Positions 33,906-46,510 are shown, numbered from the stretch's first letter. The stretch is DNA of 64,000 nucleotides from Hyperoodon ampullatus (GCA_949752795.1 OX457075.1:8050001-8114000), one strand, 5' to 3'. The notes: generated from the sequence alone by a model not told the origin. Numbers and translations are program-made.

Positions 33906-35363
33906 AGGGTTGTTTCCTTGACCCCAACTCCCAGATTGGGGGTCAGATGTTGGGAATCATACAGGGTGACCCTGCTTTCAAGGTCAATACTATTTGCTCT
34001 TCAGCCACCCAGTAAAGTTCTGACCAAAAATATCTGCCCCTTAATGTCCTCTCATGAGCTGACCTTAAGATCATTTTATTTTTCACACAAGGAGACCTGG
34101 CATTCAGTTCAAGATAGGAAATACGTGAGGCCTGTTTTCCTCCGGTGGCTTTGCTCCTTTGGCATTGAGGTCTGCAGTCTAGAAAACAATTGCAGTCAGC
34201 CTGCACCAGGAGAGAGAAAGAAAATTCTATCATGTCAGGATAAAGAGATTTGTGATTTCAGCACTTACTGGGTCAACACACAATGTGTTATCTGCAATGC
34301 TCTCCTCCTGACATTTGGGGAAATTGCATTTATGCAGAGGACACGGGACACAGAAATGTGGGACTCCACTGATGCCACTCAGAGCTGACAGATTGCAGCC
34401 CTCCTGTCAGAAATGGACCCCGGTGGCCTCTAGGAGGACAGAGGTATGGTCTGGCCTGATGACAGTGGGGCCCTCCCAGCTCCTGAGGCCCTGCTACTCC
34501 AGTGGTAAGGGGACATCCCAGAATTTCCCAGGCGGTTAGTTGGTTGGTTGATTGGTTGGTTGAGAAGATAGATGTAAAGTGACCTCTTCGGGGTCCTGTG
34601 TGTGCAGAATGAGGTTTTCTTTCAACCCAAGATATTCCAGAGCCCCTCTCCCCGCAGGCTTTCCCATCACAGCAGATGTCTGACAACAGCCCTGGGCTTC
34701 TTTGAGTATAAGTTTCAATTTTTGCTGGGGACTTCCCTCCCTCTCCAATTCCTGCACACAGAGGCCCACGAGCACCCGAGGAATGTGGCTTGTCGCTCTG
34801 AGGCTGACTCAGAGGCAGGGAGTTTATCGCCGTTTCAGATGTGTTCCTGCATCCTTCCTCCTGTCTCGCCGCTCTCTTTATCTGCAGTGGCAGTGATGAA
34901 GTGATTGATTACCCTGCCTGAGATGTCTGTGCGGTTTTATATTTAATCCTGCTCACAACAATAGGCAGATTGACGGGGAGGTACGTGCGTGTGCCCACAC
35001 ACACACACACACAGCGGACCAAAGCAGGGAGTGATTCTTCCCTGGACATGACATTTCAAAGATTCCTCTCTGCTCGCAACCTGGGAACCGTTTTCTCATC
35101 TGGTTCTGTGGGAGAGAACTAGCAGTTTGTTAAATGGCCCTGACAGCACATCAAACATTTCTCAGAAGCTGATGTCTCTATGGCAGTCACATGAGGCTGT
35201 TGGACTGATGAATACCTTGCAAATATTTTTTTTGGAGCAGAACTCTTTTTCAAAATGAAATGAGAATCTTAACCTGGAACTCCAATGAAAGAAACAGATT
35301 ACAGTGAAGGACTAATTCCCTGGTCAAGCTAACACTTTGCTGTTTGGTCAGGTTCATGTTAAG
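33906..35363. other. Unique sequence with short simple repeats
   Basis: A (TTGG)n-like run lies at 34536-34564 and (CA)9 at 34996-35013. A 156-codon plus-strand frame (33918-34388) is the longest and is unrecognised. No exon assigned. Confidence 0.45.
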
Positions 35364-35376
35364 ATTTGCAGTGATT

Positions 35377-36906
35377 ATCTGTTTGCAGATAATCCTAAAG
35401 ATGCCAACAGAAAACTACCAGAGCTAATCAGTGAATTTGGTAAAGTTGCAGGATACAAAATTAATGCACAGCAATCTCTTGCATTCCTATACACTATAAG
35501 GAAAGATCAGAAAGAGAAATTAAAGAAATAATCCCATTCACCATTGCAGCAAAAAGAATAAAATACCTTGGAATAAACCTACCTAGGGAGACAAAAGACC
35601 TGCACTACTCAGTAAACAGACACTGATGAAAGAAATCAAAGATGACACAAACGGATAGAGAGATATACCATGTTCTTGGATTGGAAGAATCAATATTGTG
35701 AAAATGACTATACTACTCAAAGCAATCTACAGATTCAATGCAATACCCATCAAATTACCAATGACATTTTTTATAGAACTAGAACAAAAAAAGTCTTAAA
35801 ATTTGTATGGAGACACAAAAGACCCCGAAGAGCCAAAGCAATCTTGAGGGGAAAAAATGGAGCTGGAGGAATCAAATTCCCTGACTTCAGACTACACTAC
35901 AAAGCTACAGTAATCAAGACAATATGGTACTGGCACAAAAACAGAAATATAGATCAATGGAACAGGATAAAAAACCCAGAGATAAACCCACGCACCTATG
36001 ATCAACTAATCTATGATAAAGGAGGCAAGGATATACAATGGAGAAAAGACAGTCTCCACAATAAGTGGTGTTGGGAAAACTGGATGGCTACATGTAAAAG
36101 AATGAAATTAGAATGCTCCCTAACACCTTACACAAAAATAAACTCAAAATGGATTAAAGACCTAACTGTAAGACCAGACACTGTAAAACTCTTAGAGGAA
36201 AACATAGGAAGAACATTCTCTGACATAAATCATGACAAAATCTTTTTTGATCCACCCCCTAGAGTAATGGAAATAAAAACAAAAATAAACAAATGGGACC
36301 TAATGAAACTTAAAAGCTTTTGCACAGCAAAGGAAACTATAAACAAGACAAAAAGACAACCCTCAGAATAGGAGAAAATATTTGCAGATGAATCAATGGA
36401 CAAAGGATTAATCTCCAAAATATATAAACAGCTCATGCAGCTCAGTATTAAAAAAAACAAACAACCCAATCAAAAGATGGGCAGAAGACCTAAATAGACA
36501 TTTCTCCAAAGAAGACATAGAGATGGCCAAGAGGCACATGAAAAGCTGCTCAACATCACTAATTATTAGAGAAATGCAAATCAAAACATCATCTTACACC
36601 GGTTAGAATGAACATCATCAGAAAATCTACAAACAACAATGATGGAGAGGGTGTGGAGAAAAGGGAATCCTCTTGCACTGTTTGTGGGAATGTAAATTGA
36701 TACAGCCACTATGGAGAACAGTATGGAGGTTCCTTAAAAAACTGAAAATAGAATTACCATATGACCCAGCCATCCCACTACTGGGCATATACCCAGAGAA
36801 AACCATAATTCAAAAAGACACATGCACCCCAATGTTCATTGCAGCACTATTTACAATAGGCAGGTCATGGAAGCAACCTAATATCCATCAACAGACAGAT
36901 GGATAA
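35377..36906 (+). pseudogene. L1 ORF2p C-terminal remnant
   Basis: Carries the end of the reverse transcriptase domain and the C-terminal region of ORF2p. At the 5' end the sequence encoding the catalytic FADD motif is interrupted: FAD is followed directly by NPKD, consistent with a small deletion of the following residues compared with the family. Open stretches lie at 35670-36371 and 36673-36906 in separate frames, with stops and indels between. The last contains the Cys-rich C-terminal landmarks [13 protein letters not shown] and [12 protein letters not shown]. It cannot encode an active enzyme. Confidence 0.88.
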
Positions 36907-37325
36907 AGAAGATGTGGTACACATATGCAATGGAATATTACTCAGCCATAAAAAGGAACAAAATTGGGTAATTTGTAGAGACATGGATGAACCTAGAGAC
37001 TGTCATACAAAGTGAAGTAAGTCAGAAAGAGAGAAAAAAATGTTGTATATTAATGCATATATGTGGAATCTAGAAAAATGGTACAGATGAACTGGTTTGC
37101 AAGGCAGAAATAGAGACACTGATGTAGGGAACAAACGTATGGACACCAAGGGGGGAAAGTGGCGGGGTGGTGGTGGTGGGATGAATTGGGAGACTGGGAT
37201 TGGCATATATACACAAATATGTATAAAATAGATAACTAATAAGAACCTGCTGTATAAAAAATAAAATAAAATTCAAAAAAAAGGCCATAATGGAATGTTG
37301 TTTTCTCAAGATTAAAAAAAAAAAA
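35377..37325 (+). mobile_element. 5'-truncated cetacean-type L1 with 3'-transduced tail
   Basis: Insertion bounded by a perfect 13-bp TSD, ATTTGCAGTGATT, at 35364-35376 and 37326-37338. It starts inside ORF2 and contains late ORF2 and the 3'UTR (AAGAACCTGCTGTATAAAAA). A first A-rich end lies at 37256-37282; 31 bp of non-L1 sequence follows (37283-37313) and then a second poly(A) directly against the right TSD. This layout is the classic sign of read-through transcription and 3' transduction. Confidence 0.93.
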
Positions 37326-37419
37326 ATTTGCAGTGATTCTCCAGTACCTCTTGGGAGTCCCAGGAGTCTGTAATACTCATTTGGAAACCTACTGGAATAG
37401 TTGGTGAGCTCTTACCAAC

Positions 37420-37515
37420 CAACCCTAAGGACCAGAGAGGTTAAGTGATTGACCAAGGTTACACAGCAAGTTGGTACTTGAGTTGGGTCTAAAAGCCAGG
37501 TTTTCTAAGCCCAGT
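37420..37515 (-). repeat. MIR fragment
   Basis: CCAGAGAGGTTAAGTGATTG then ACCAAGGTTACACAGCAAG is the reverse MIR core. Confidence 0.7.
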
Positions 37516-38514
37516 AACATTAGCCATATTTATGCCTCTGTAAAGGGATGTGGAGTATTTTTTCCCATTGCCCTAGAATCCGTGATTAGGGTCCACAGCT
37601 GAAGATAGGAGGCAATAAATGCCATATTTTAAAGAGAGCCACTAACAATTAGCTCTAGAAATTTCTAGAAAGCTAGAACCTTCTCCCAGAGCTTCCTAGG
37701 AAGGGGCAGTATTGACCCCACACACAGTCATCAACCCCCTCCCCACCACAGAACCTCAGTCCACAGAAGGAGAGAACTGGGGGCCGGGAAGGGTAGAGTC
37801 ACCGGGATGTCTGCTTTGTAGGGAGTGCAGTGTTCAGTGAAAGAGGAAGGGAATGGAGGCTTCCATCCCTGCCCCCCTCGTTTTCCCCACCAAACCAAGT
37901 GAGGAGGACCCATTTATAGACACTGAAGATTGGCATCTCATTTCCTGGTTGGATGTCTTGCCAAGGGGACTCATGGACCTGCCTCAGAGCAAAGGAAAGA
38001 ATTGGAGATGGCAGGGCTTGGAGAAGGGGAAGCATGCAGCAGCCTGTCCCCCCATCCCTCGGGCTTTGCAAGGTCTTCTTTGCCAAAAGGCGCACAGTGG
38101 AGGAGAGCCGGCTCTGGCCATCTTGCCCGCATCTCACTTGAAAGAGATATTCCTCAAAAAAGGGACCTAGGAACGAGAAATTTGGAAGTGGACTATGGTG
38201 TCTGGAGTGGAGGGGACCGTGTGGAGGAGGGAGAGCCAGATATGGGTCTCACCCATCAGGGAACCATGTGGCGGGGAGGATCTGCAGAATCCTCCAAAAA
38301 TCCCAACAGGTGTCCCACAGGGAAGAGTAACTCTTAGCAGTGTTGACTAGAGGAGCAATACAAAGTGCATACAGAGAGAATTACAGTCACATCCAGGGAG
38401 GCACAAGGATGTTTCCTCCCCCAGCATGATAGGTTTCGAGTTCCTAAGGCCTCAAGTTGTGCCAATGATGGGGGAGAGGAGTGAACTGGATGTAAAATTG
38501 AAGCTGTCAAGTGG
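37516..38514. other. Unique sequence
   Basis: No recognised gene or repeat. Overlapping frames of 105-135 codons between 37799 and 38337 on both strands have no family likeness. Confidence 0.4.
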
Positions 38515-38790
38515 ACTGGATTTCTTCTTTAACATTTTTGTTATGTAAATTTTAAAATATGCAAAATGTTGAACAATTAGAACATCCATCTAATCACCCT
38601 TTAGTTTCACTAATTATTAATAAGTAGTTGGCCTTCGTATGTATCTATCCCCCCATCAATTTCAAAGTACATGGCAAATGTCATGACACTTCACCCCTAA
38701 ACATCTCTTAAAATTAAGGGTATTCTTCTTTATAATCACAAAACCATGATCAACACCTAAAGAAAATAATCCCCTAATGCCATCTTAGAC
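38515..38790. repeat. Old LINE-type fragment
   Basis: TGTAAATTTTAAAATATGCA, ACATCCATCTAATCACCC, AAATGTCATGACACTTCACC and AAATAATCCCCTAATGCC resemble a widespread mammalian LINE 3' segment; the exact family is uncertain. Confidence 0.45.
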
Positions 38791-39104
38791 GCTGAACCAG
38801 ACTATTTTCTGGTTTCTGGTGGACGTGACTAGAAAGTTGTGGAATCTGCTTGGGATGTCATAAGGAATAAGAGAAAGGGATTAAACTTATCACAGTTTTA
38901 GGCAGTGGTTGGAAGAAATAAAATTGTTTCATGCTTATATCCCAAAGAGCTGGGACTCCCTAAGGAACTGTTATATTTATCCTCTTCACTCCTTAAGGGA
39001 GATTAGAATGCATGGCAGTCAATTTGGGTGGATTTCACAAAGGAGAGGTACCTTCCTGCTCTCTCCTTTCCATCTTCCTGGTTCAGAGCTAGTCTGCAAA
39101 GTTG

Positions 39105-39618
39105 GCCCCCAATGAATCATGTCTCTCAGTGTACACTGCCCTCCCATGTTTAATCTGAGCTGGCGTTATGACTCACTTTAGCCAGTAGAATGTGGCACAA
39201 TGATCTTGTGTTAGTCCTGGTAGCTTTCACTTTTGTGCTTTTGTGAGTCCTCAGCTGCTATGTAGGAAGCCCAGGTACCCTGCAGAAGCCACATGGAGGG
39301 ACCACGTGGAAAGTCCACGTGGAGAGCAAAAGGACTTGTGACTACGTCATGGGCAGAGAGAAAGGCCCAGGTGTCCACCTACCATACAGAGCCCGGTCTT
39401 CCCACCTTCCAGTGCAAGGCACCAGACATGTGAGTGAGCCCACTGGTACCTGCAGCCCAGTCCAAGCCCCAGATGACTGCAACCCCACCTGACATCACAT
39501 GGAGAAGAACAGCCACCCAGCAGAGCCCAGCCAACCCTCAGAATCGTCAAAAGTAATTAAGCTGCCCAGTTTGGGGGTGGTTTTATTAATCAGCAATCGA
39601 TAACCAAAATCCAAGCTC
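39105..39618 (+). repeat. MLT1-type (MaLR) LTR
   Basis: ACTGCCCTCCCATGTTTAAT, TATGACTCACTTTAGCCAGT, AGAATGTGGCACAATGA, GGAAGCCCAGGTACCCTG, ACCACGTGGAAAGTCCACG and the 3' end GTTTGGGGGTGGTTTTATTA then ATCAGCAATCGATAACC match a MaLR LTR in sense orientation. No internal genes seen. Confidence 0.75.
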
Positions 39619-40849
39619 CAGAAGCAAAGACTGTTAGGTTCAAAGCAGGCTTTCCACAAAATAGATTCCTGTGGGAATAGGAAGGGAAAGTACCCTCTCT
39701 AGCTCCAGGGAGTTATATCATCCTGCTTCTCCATTCTCTTGGCCAAAGGGCCAGCTTCCACGAGGGACAGGAACACACTCTCTTCAGCTAGACCAGATAA
39801 CAAGCAGCACATACAGGGCTGGGCAGCCAGTGACATGATCCAGTGGATGCAGGAGAGTGATAATTGATGGTGGCAGTGATGACAGATCATCTTGTCTACC
39901 TAGAGACAACATTCCGTCTTACCTGGAGCTGTCCCTGGAGAATGATGGAGGCACCTTTTCCTGCACAGCCAGGAGACCAGTAGAAGCCAGCCACTGAGGG
40001 CTGAGCCTGCTCCAGGCTGGAACCAGATCCCAGGGGCTTCCTTGATGATGATGAAATTGACTCATAGTGATGTAAATTGGGCAGCCCTGTCCAGCAGCTG
40101 ATCTTTTCAGGCAATTATTTGGAAGTAATGAAAGTGAATGCCTGACATTTAAAAGAAACTCCTTTGTCAGCGGGAAGGCTGCCACATTCTCCCACACCTC
40201 TGAGAATACACTTAGCTTGAAATAATGTTCATTTTAGCCAAGTTGTAAATTACAAGTGTGTTGGGGTCTGAGGGGATTTATTACCATTTGGAAGGAGGTT
40301 ATTGGGCCTTGTGCGTGGTTGCTGCATATGGTGCATGGTGCAAAGTGGCTGCATTGCGAAGTCTGCAGCCAGGGAAGGTACCTTTCTCACTTTCTTTTTT
40401 GCATCTCTTCTCTTTTGCCTTCACAGCTCCTCTCTAGAGGCTTCTTACTGCTAATGTTCCAACAGAAACACCAGCAATGAAGGGCACTCTCTTGCAATCT
40501 GGTTTTCCCAATTGTTGCTTAGATTTGACCGACAACCATTAATGACAAATGACAATAAGCCTGTTGATGAGCAGGCTGGCTGGGCCCTGGGTTGGAGGAG
40601 GGGCACTGCACACGCAGGATCAGCTGAGGGTCTTGGAAGGGGGGGCGGGCAGAGGGGCAGCTGCAGACTCAAGCCTGCATCAGCGTCGACCTCGCGGTGC
40701 CACGCCCCTGTCCTCACATTGTGCGAGGACGGTGTCACTCAGTTTCCTCCAGCCACTCTGGTTTTCCTCTCCTAGAGATTTGTAGACACTCAAGCCCCTG
40801 GGACTCAAGTTTAAAACAACCTCCTTTTCTTGGAGAGGATAGTCCTGAG
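39619..40849. other. Unique sequence
   Basis: No repeat or exon recognised. CCATTAATGACAAATGACAA near 40535 is a small cluster of homeodomain-like cores in otherwise GC-rich DNA. Confidence 0.4.
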
Positions 40850-40995
40850 ATGGCAATAGACAACACAGATTGCTGACCTTGAACTCAGAAGGCCTAAACG
40901 TGAGTCCTGCTTCTGCTACAGACTCTTTATATGACCTCAGAGAGGTTTATTGGAGCTTCAATGTCTCCATTTGTGAAATAGAGATTTAAAAAAAA
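40850..40995 (+). repeat. MIR fragment
   Basis: AACGTGAGTCCTGCTTCTGC, TATGACCTCAGAGAGG and CAATGTCTCCATTTGTGAAA fit the MIR sense order. Confidence 0.65.
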
Positions 40996-41187
40996 ATCCA
41001 AACTGTCCAGTCAGCTCCACGGCATTGCCTTAAGTAGCAACACGAGATGATCCATTCTGTGAACAGTTTCTAGGCACCGTGTGAAGGGCCGTCACTGGGT
41101 AAGCAGAGATGGGGAAGAAGTGGCCTTGGAAACACTCCGTAAGCTGTAAAGGGCATGGGTGTCCTACTGTTTTACTTAATTGCATGC

Positions 41188-41760
41188 TATATTAGTTTTT
41201 GATTGTTCCCTAACAAATTTAACAGCCATATGTTAGTGGCTTAAGACAACACCCATTCAATATCTCCCAGTGTCTATGCACCAGGGGTCCTGGTGTCGGG
41301 TATCTGGGTCCTGTGCACAGTGTCTTACAGGCTAAATTAAGGTCCATCAGTGGGCTGTGATCTCATCTGAGGCTCTGGTCTTCTTCTAAGCTCAGCCAGG
41401 CTGTTGGCAGAATTCATTCCCTTGTGGTTGTAGGACTCATGTCCCTCTTTTCTTGCTGGCTGTTGGCTGAGGGTCACTCACAGCAGCTAGGGGCCTCCTC
41501 AGTTTCGAGTCACAGGGACTCAGCGTAGATGCTGTCACACATGGCAGCTTACTTTGTCCAGGCCAGCAGGAGCAAGTGCCTCTGAATTTAACTTCTTTTA
41601 AAGGCTCACCTGATTATGTCAGACCCACCCCAGGATAATTTCCCTTTGGATTAAGCCAAATTCAACTGACTAGTAACCTAATCGTGGGAGGGACATCCCA
41701 TACTATTCACCATTCCTGCCCAAACCCGAGGGGAGGATGTTACACAAGGTGTGTACGTTA
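41188..41760 (-). repeat. MLT1-type (MaLR) LTR
   Basis: TATATTAGTTTTTGATTGTT, TTAGTGGCTTAAGACAACAC, CTGATTATGTCAGACCCACC and CCCAGGATAATTTCCC follow an MLT1 LTR in reverse. Ends are diverged. Confidence 0.65.
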
Positions 41761-42110
41761 GGGTCCGGGAATCTTGGAATCCTGCCTAGTATAGATGCTC
41801 ATTCTGAGATGGCCTGGATATTGCACCTGGGGCCTCTGTCTTTCTTTTGGAGGCAACGGGGACCCATGTCCTTTTACTGGCTTCAGCCACATGCGGGGAA
41901 AATGGCAAGGCTGAGGAGTTGCATCGCATGTCAGGCCTGGTTCCTTTTCTTGTGTTTCTCCCACCTGCTCCTTTGGTTACCAGGTCCTACGAGGCAACCC
42001 TTCCCTCCACAGGCTTGAGCTGATGCTTCTCGTTGTTAGAATCCTCAGAGAATGTCAGAGCTGGAAAGTTCCCTGGGTCTCATCCAGTGCAGCTGTTCCT
42101 ATGAGAATGA

Positions 42111-42240
42111 GAACGTGTCTAAAACACAGACTCACATGAGATCCTGATCAGTAGGTCCACTTTGGGCCTAAGAAGCTCTATTTTTAACAAATGCCTCAGA
42201 CGAATCTGATGATCAGCTAGGTTTAGAACAAACAGAACAA
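42111..42240 (+). mobile_element. MER5-type hAT non-autonomous transposon
   Basis: GATCCTGATCAGTAGGTCCA, AAGCTCTATTTTTAACAAAT and ATCTGATGATCAGC match MER5 sense order. Terminal repeats are not clearly preserved. Confidence 0.65.
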
Positions 42241-43570
42241 AACAAACAGAAAACCTTAAAATCTGAGGTCCAGAGACATGAGCTGACCTGCTTAATCTGA
42301 ACGGCCTAGGGTGTCTTGCTTTGCCCTCTCCAGAGCTGGATTTGGAGGTTATAGGCACATTTCCCTCTTGGGGGTCCAATACAGCACTTGTTGCCCTCTT
42401 AGAGCAGATGTGTGGGTTCTGCTATGATCAAGAGTGAAAGAGGATCCCTGGCTTGGGGCCACAGTGGGGAGCCTCAGGCCCCAGCCGCCATCTCCCGCAG
42501 CCCCAGGGTGGGGCAATGGCATCAGGGGACCCTGGGTGCTTCACCTCTGTGTGTTGTCATTGACAGTTTCCCAAATCCTACAGCTAGGTCTCCCCCAGCC
42601 ACATCCTGAGGGGCGCGCAGGCCCAAATTGAGTTGTGGGTGTGAATTATTTAGAGGCACCAGTGGAATACGGTTGTGTTGGTAACACAGACAATCAGTTT
42701 GTGGCCTTGGGGATCCTCCATCGTGTGCTCCATCACTATTTTCTCTCATGAATAATGGAGCAGCTGAATTACTCTGCGTGTACAGGATTCATACCCTGAG
42801 AAAACACGGTTGCTCTGAAATTAATTTTCTGTACTAAAAGAGTGACAGAAAATCAATTAATCGCATATTATTCTATACGGAAAGAGAGTAAAGGAAGCAG
42901 TGGAAACGGCTCAGGCCATATGTCAGCAAATGCTCAGGGTGGTTGAGAGCTTTGTCGGGCTCCCAGCTCAAGTGGGTGGCACCAGAAGCCACGCGTCCTG
43001 CCAGGGAAGCAGTAGGTAGGCGCCGGCGGATGGCTCCCCGGGCCTGCCTCTGTGCTGTTTCCTCCTGGCAACTGGTGGTCACATTTCTCTTTCCCTGACC
43101 CTCACCCTTTCTTCTTCCCTAGAGCCACCTCTGTGGTAAGGAGAAGAATGAGTCTTCTCTGAAGCACCGTGGACCCCTCTGTCCCCAGAGCCCCCCAGCT
43201 CACCAGGAGGCCCCATGCCCATGAGGGTGAGGTTGACCTCTGTCTGCATCCCTCAGGGAAGCTCCTTCCTTTACAGTTTTGCCTTCTCCACTTCCACCAA
43301 GATTACCTCTCAAATAAACAATATCCTGTGTTACCTCTCTCTGAAGTTCAAACGCCCCGGGAGATCGGAAGGATTTTCTGTCCTGGGTCGTTGTAGCTGA
43401 GTGGAGCCCAAAACAAAAGAACGAGTCTTTCATGGTGGGATTTCAGGTGATGAGTCATTTGGTGGAGGGAGATAAGGGGCAGTTCATGGGGCCTCAGAGG
43501 GTGAGCTTTCCTGGACCTCTGAGATGACCACCCGCTGTGGGTAGCTATCTATTTTGCCTCTCTGTAAAAC
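42241..43570. other. Unique sequence with AT-rich island
   Basis: 42735-42880 is a repeat-free island with TCATGAATAATGG, TTAATTTTCTG and CAATTAATCGC motifs (see findings). No gene recognised. Confidence 0.45.
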
Positions 43571-43582
43571 GGGTGTCTTTTT

Positions 43583-43941
43583 TTTTTTTTAATAAATAAA
43601 TTTGTTTATTTAGTTATTTTGGCTGCGTTGGGTCTTCGTTGCTGCGTGCGGGCTTTCTCTAGTTGCGGCGAGCGGGGACTGCTCTTCGTTGCAGTGTGAG
43701 GGCTTCTCACTGCGGTGGCTTCTCTTACTGCAGAGCACAGGTTCTAGGCGCGTAGGCTTCAGTAGTTGTGGCACGCGGGCTCGGTAGTTGTGGCTCGCGG
43801 GCTCTAGAGCACAGGCTCAGTAGTTGTGGCGCACGGGCTTAGTTGCTCTGTGGCATGTGGGATCTTCCCGGACCAGGGCTCGAACCCGTGTCCCCTGCAT
43901 TGGCAGGCGGATTCTTAACCACTGTCACCAGGGAAGTCCCT
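43583..43941 (-). mobile_element. Long CHR-type SINE (CHRL-like)
   Basis: About 360 bp on the reverse strand: T-run with AATAAATAAA, then repeated GTAGTTGTGGC-type blocks, then the tRNA-like head complement ending CCAGGGAAGTCCC. TSD GGGTGTCTTTTT (43571-43582) and GGGTGCCTTTTT (43942-43953), one mismatch. The internal GTTGTGGC repetition distinguishes this long form from the ~200-bp copies. Confidence 0.92.
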
Positions 43942-43953
43942 GGGTGCCTTTTT

Positions 43954-45859
43954 GAGTAAACAAATCTTTTCTGCCATCGGCTGGGAAGAAGGCTGGGACA
44001 CTCTTTGAAGATAAAATGTAAATGACAAAGGAGACAAAGGTATTGAGGGCTGTCCCCTCCTCTACCCCCCACCCCCGGGAGATCAAGGTGAACTGGCTTC
44101 TGTCCCCACCACTCAGCAACTCCGTGGCGGTCCCGGCGAGCTAAATGCCAAACAACCTCACACAGGGCAGCCGGGTGGCCGGGAAATAGAGGCAGGAAAG
44201 CCATGAAGCTGTGACGACCATGCAACCCCCGTCTCCTTCCCAGCCTCATCAGCTGGGGTTGACAGAGTCACCTGGACACAAGGGCTAATCACAGCGGGAC
44301 CCAGGGAGAGCGAGCCCGGACCGCAGAAAGGGCGCCACCAGCAGCATCAACTTCCAGGAGGAGGGAGGGTCGTTAGATCTCCAGCTAAAACTGTTCTCCC
44401 TCCCTGGACTTTTTCTCTCATTGGATCTGACATGGCGCTGAATTGATGGGTTGAAGGCTAAGAAGGTTTTGAAGAAAGCCTTTCTTGCTGGCTCGTGTTT
44501 TCTGTGGCTGTTACACCTCATTCTCCTCCACTAAAAAGGAACAAATGGCCTGCTTATCAGCTGCCTGAGCCCTGACATGTTGGTGTCGCCCCCCGCTGCT
44601 GACATACAGGCAGATGTGTCACATCTTCAGCTTCTGATGGGCAGCCTCAGCAAGACAGGACCAGGCAGCTGGCAGGTAAGGGTAGGGCAGGTCCCCGCTT
44701 GGCTCCAGTGACTTGAGTGTCCTGCTCTGGGGTGTCTGCACGGTGGGTGTGCCCTGGAGTCTGTGACAGGAGATAACAAAAGTCCCCATGCAGGGCGGTA
44801 GCACACAGGCTCAAATCAGGCCCTGGACCCACATGGAGGGAGGCAGGGAGCGGGTGGTGGAGCAGCTGGGACTTCTAAGCCTGCAACCCGAGCCCCTGCT
44901 TTGGATCACAGATTGCTCAGAGATCCATTTCCCCCCCAAAAGTCATATTCATTCACCATGGGATTTCTCCTTTTAAAGGAACTAGATGTGGGATGGGGCC
45001 AGGGCACATTGGTTCAAGCTTTGGTGAGGGAAACATACCTTCAGTGATATGGATTTTTGTTTCTCCCAACTCTTGCGTAAATAATAAGACCTTTGTTTTA
45101 TACCAGTGCTTTTTAGAAAGAGCATAGCCGCAGCCTGCAGGGTCTTTGAAGAATGGTCTTTCTAAAGAGGCACACCTCCTGAAACTTGGGTATCAGCTGC
45201 CCGCTTCAACCTCTGAGAAGGACCAGAAGCCTTAGCTCAGGCAGCCTTGGAGCAGGTTCTGGAGGGTGGGGTCTGGGCACCCACGTTTGCTTCCCTTCCA
45301 GGAGAGGGCACAGGAGGCTACACTCTTCTGCTCTGTTCTGCAGCATCGCTGGGTTCCCTGCCTCAGCTGCCTCTTCGGGCCAAATGGAGGTGGGGGGCAG
45401 GCCCTCACTCCATCAGGGATGGAGATTCAACTCAGAGAGTCCTTTGCACGCACATGGGGGTATCCACCCCGCCCTGCCCCAAGGGTCCCGTCTCCCCCTC
45501 AGTGAATCACCAGAGGTGGGTCCAACCCAGGTCCCTCCAGCGGGGCAGTCCGACCCCATGCCTTCCATCTGCCCATGTTTATGGACTACAAGTGGATCTA
45601 TTTAGAGGCTCATTAGAAAGGTGCAGCTCTTGGGCTCTTTCTCCCCTGGCAGGCTGCAAAGTCCCTTGACAGAGAGAGCTCCAGGGCTTTCCAAACCAGC
45701 CAGAAGTCATGCAGGGGGTGGAACCAGTGAAGGGGGGATGGGGACTCGTGAGTGACCGCGGGCTCCTTGTGGGAAATTGAAAACAAACACGGCCTTCTTA
45801 GGAATGTTAGTGTCTCACCCACCTGCTGCATTTCACATCCTACTTCCAGAAATGCTGTC
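43954..45859. other. Unique, fairly GC-rich sequence
   Basis: No exon or repeat recognised. Overlapping frames of about 140 codons (45186-45669) are in different phases of the same DNA and look fortuitous. Confidence 0.4.
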
Positions 45860-45995
45860 TCTGCTCTGGAGGAAGAGATGATTATTCCATTTTTACAGAT
45901 GAGAAAACTGGGGCACAACATGTTCAAGGGGGTACATGGAGGGAACCCAGGACCCTTGGTTCCAGTCTATGGCTCTTTTTATTTTGCCAGGCTGT
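45860..45995 (-). repeat. MIR fragment
   Basis: GATTATTCCATTTTTACAGA, TGAGAAAACTGGGGCACAAC and GGAACCCAGGACCCTTGG match the reverse MIR. Confidence 0.75.
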
Positions 45996-46339
45996 AAATG
46001 TGATGGAGACAGGTAGCTTGCCTGTTGATTGATTTCTACTACCTGCCCTAAGTAAAGACCAACTGAAGTTTCCTTCCCTTTGGGCTACTTGTTGATTGTA
46101 AAGATGGCTTCAGAGGGACAGCTATACAGATAGATGGACAGTCTTTCTACCAATCTGATTCAATAGACACAGACAGAACCCACATTGTAGGCCAGCCACT
46201 GGGCTGCAGGGACAAGAACTGGGTGTTCCAATAAACAAGTTGGGAAGTAAGCATCCAAGGTTCTGTTGGTTCCCATCTCCTGGTTTCTATTGGCCATAAG
46301 AAATGCATGGTCACTTCTTGAGCACTGTCTGTGGTCTGA

Positions 46340-46510
46340 AACTAAAGCCTGATGCTTCACATCTATCACTTTACTTAAGCATCACAAATATACTTTTGAG
46401 AGAAGTAAAACAGTGACCCATTTTATAGCTGAGCAAACTGAGGCTCAGAGGAATCAGACAGCTTGTCCGAGGTCCCACAATTAACAAGTGATACGGATGG
46501 GATTCATCAC
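46340..46510 (-). repeat. MIR fragment
   Basis: CATTTTATAGCTGAGCAAAC, TGAGGCTCAGAGGAATCAG and GAGGTCCCACAATTAACAAG fit the reverse MIR; the upstream CTATCACTTTACTTAAGCAT is the matching 3' part. Confidence 0.8.

Noticed and set aside
33918..34388. 156-codon plus-strand frame
   Set aside because: No family resemblance and no support from context.
34536..34564. (TTGG)n-like run, with a similar phrase near 58786
   Set aside because: Short simple repeat; the similarity between the two sites is coincidental low complexity.
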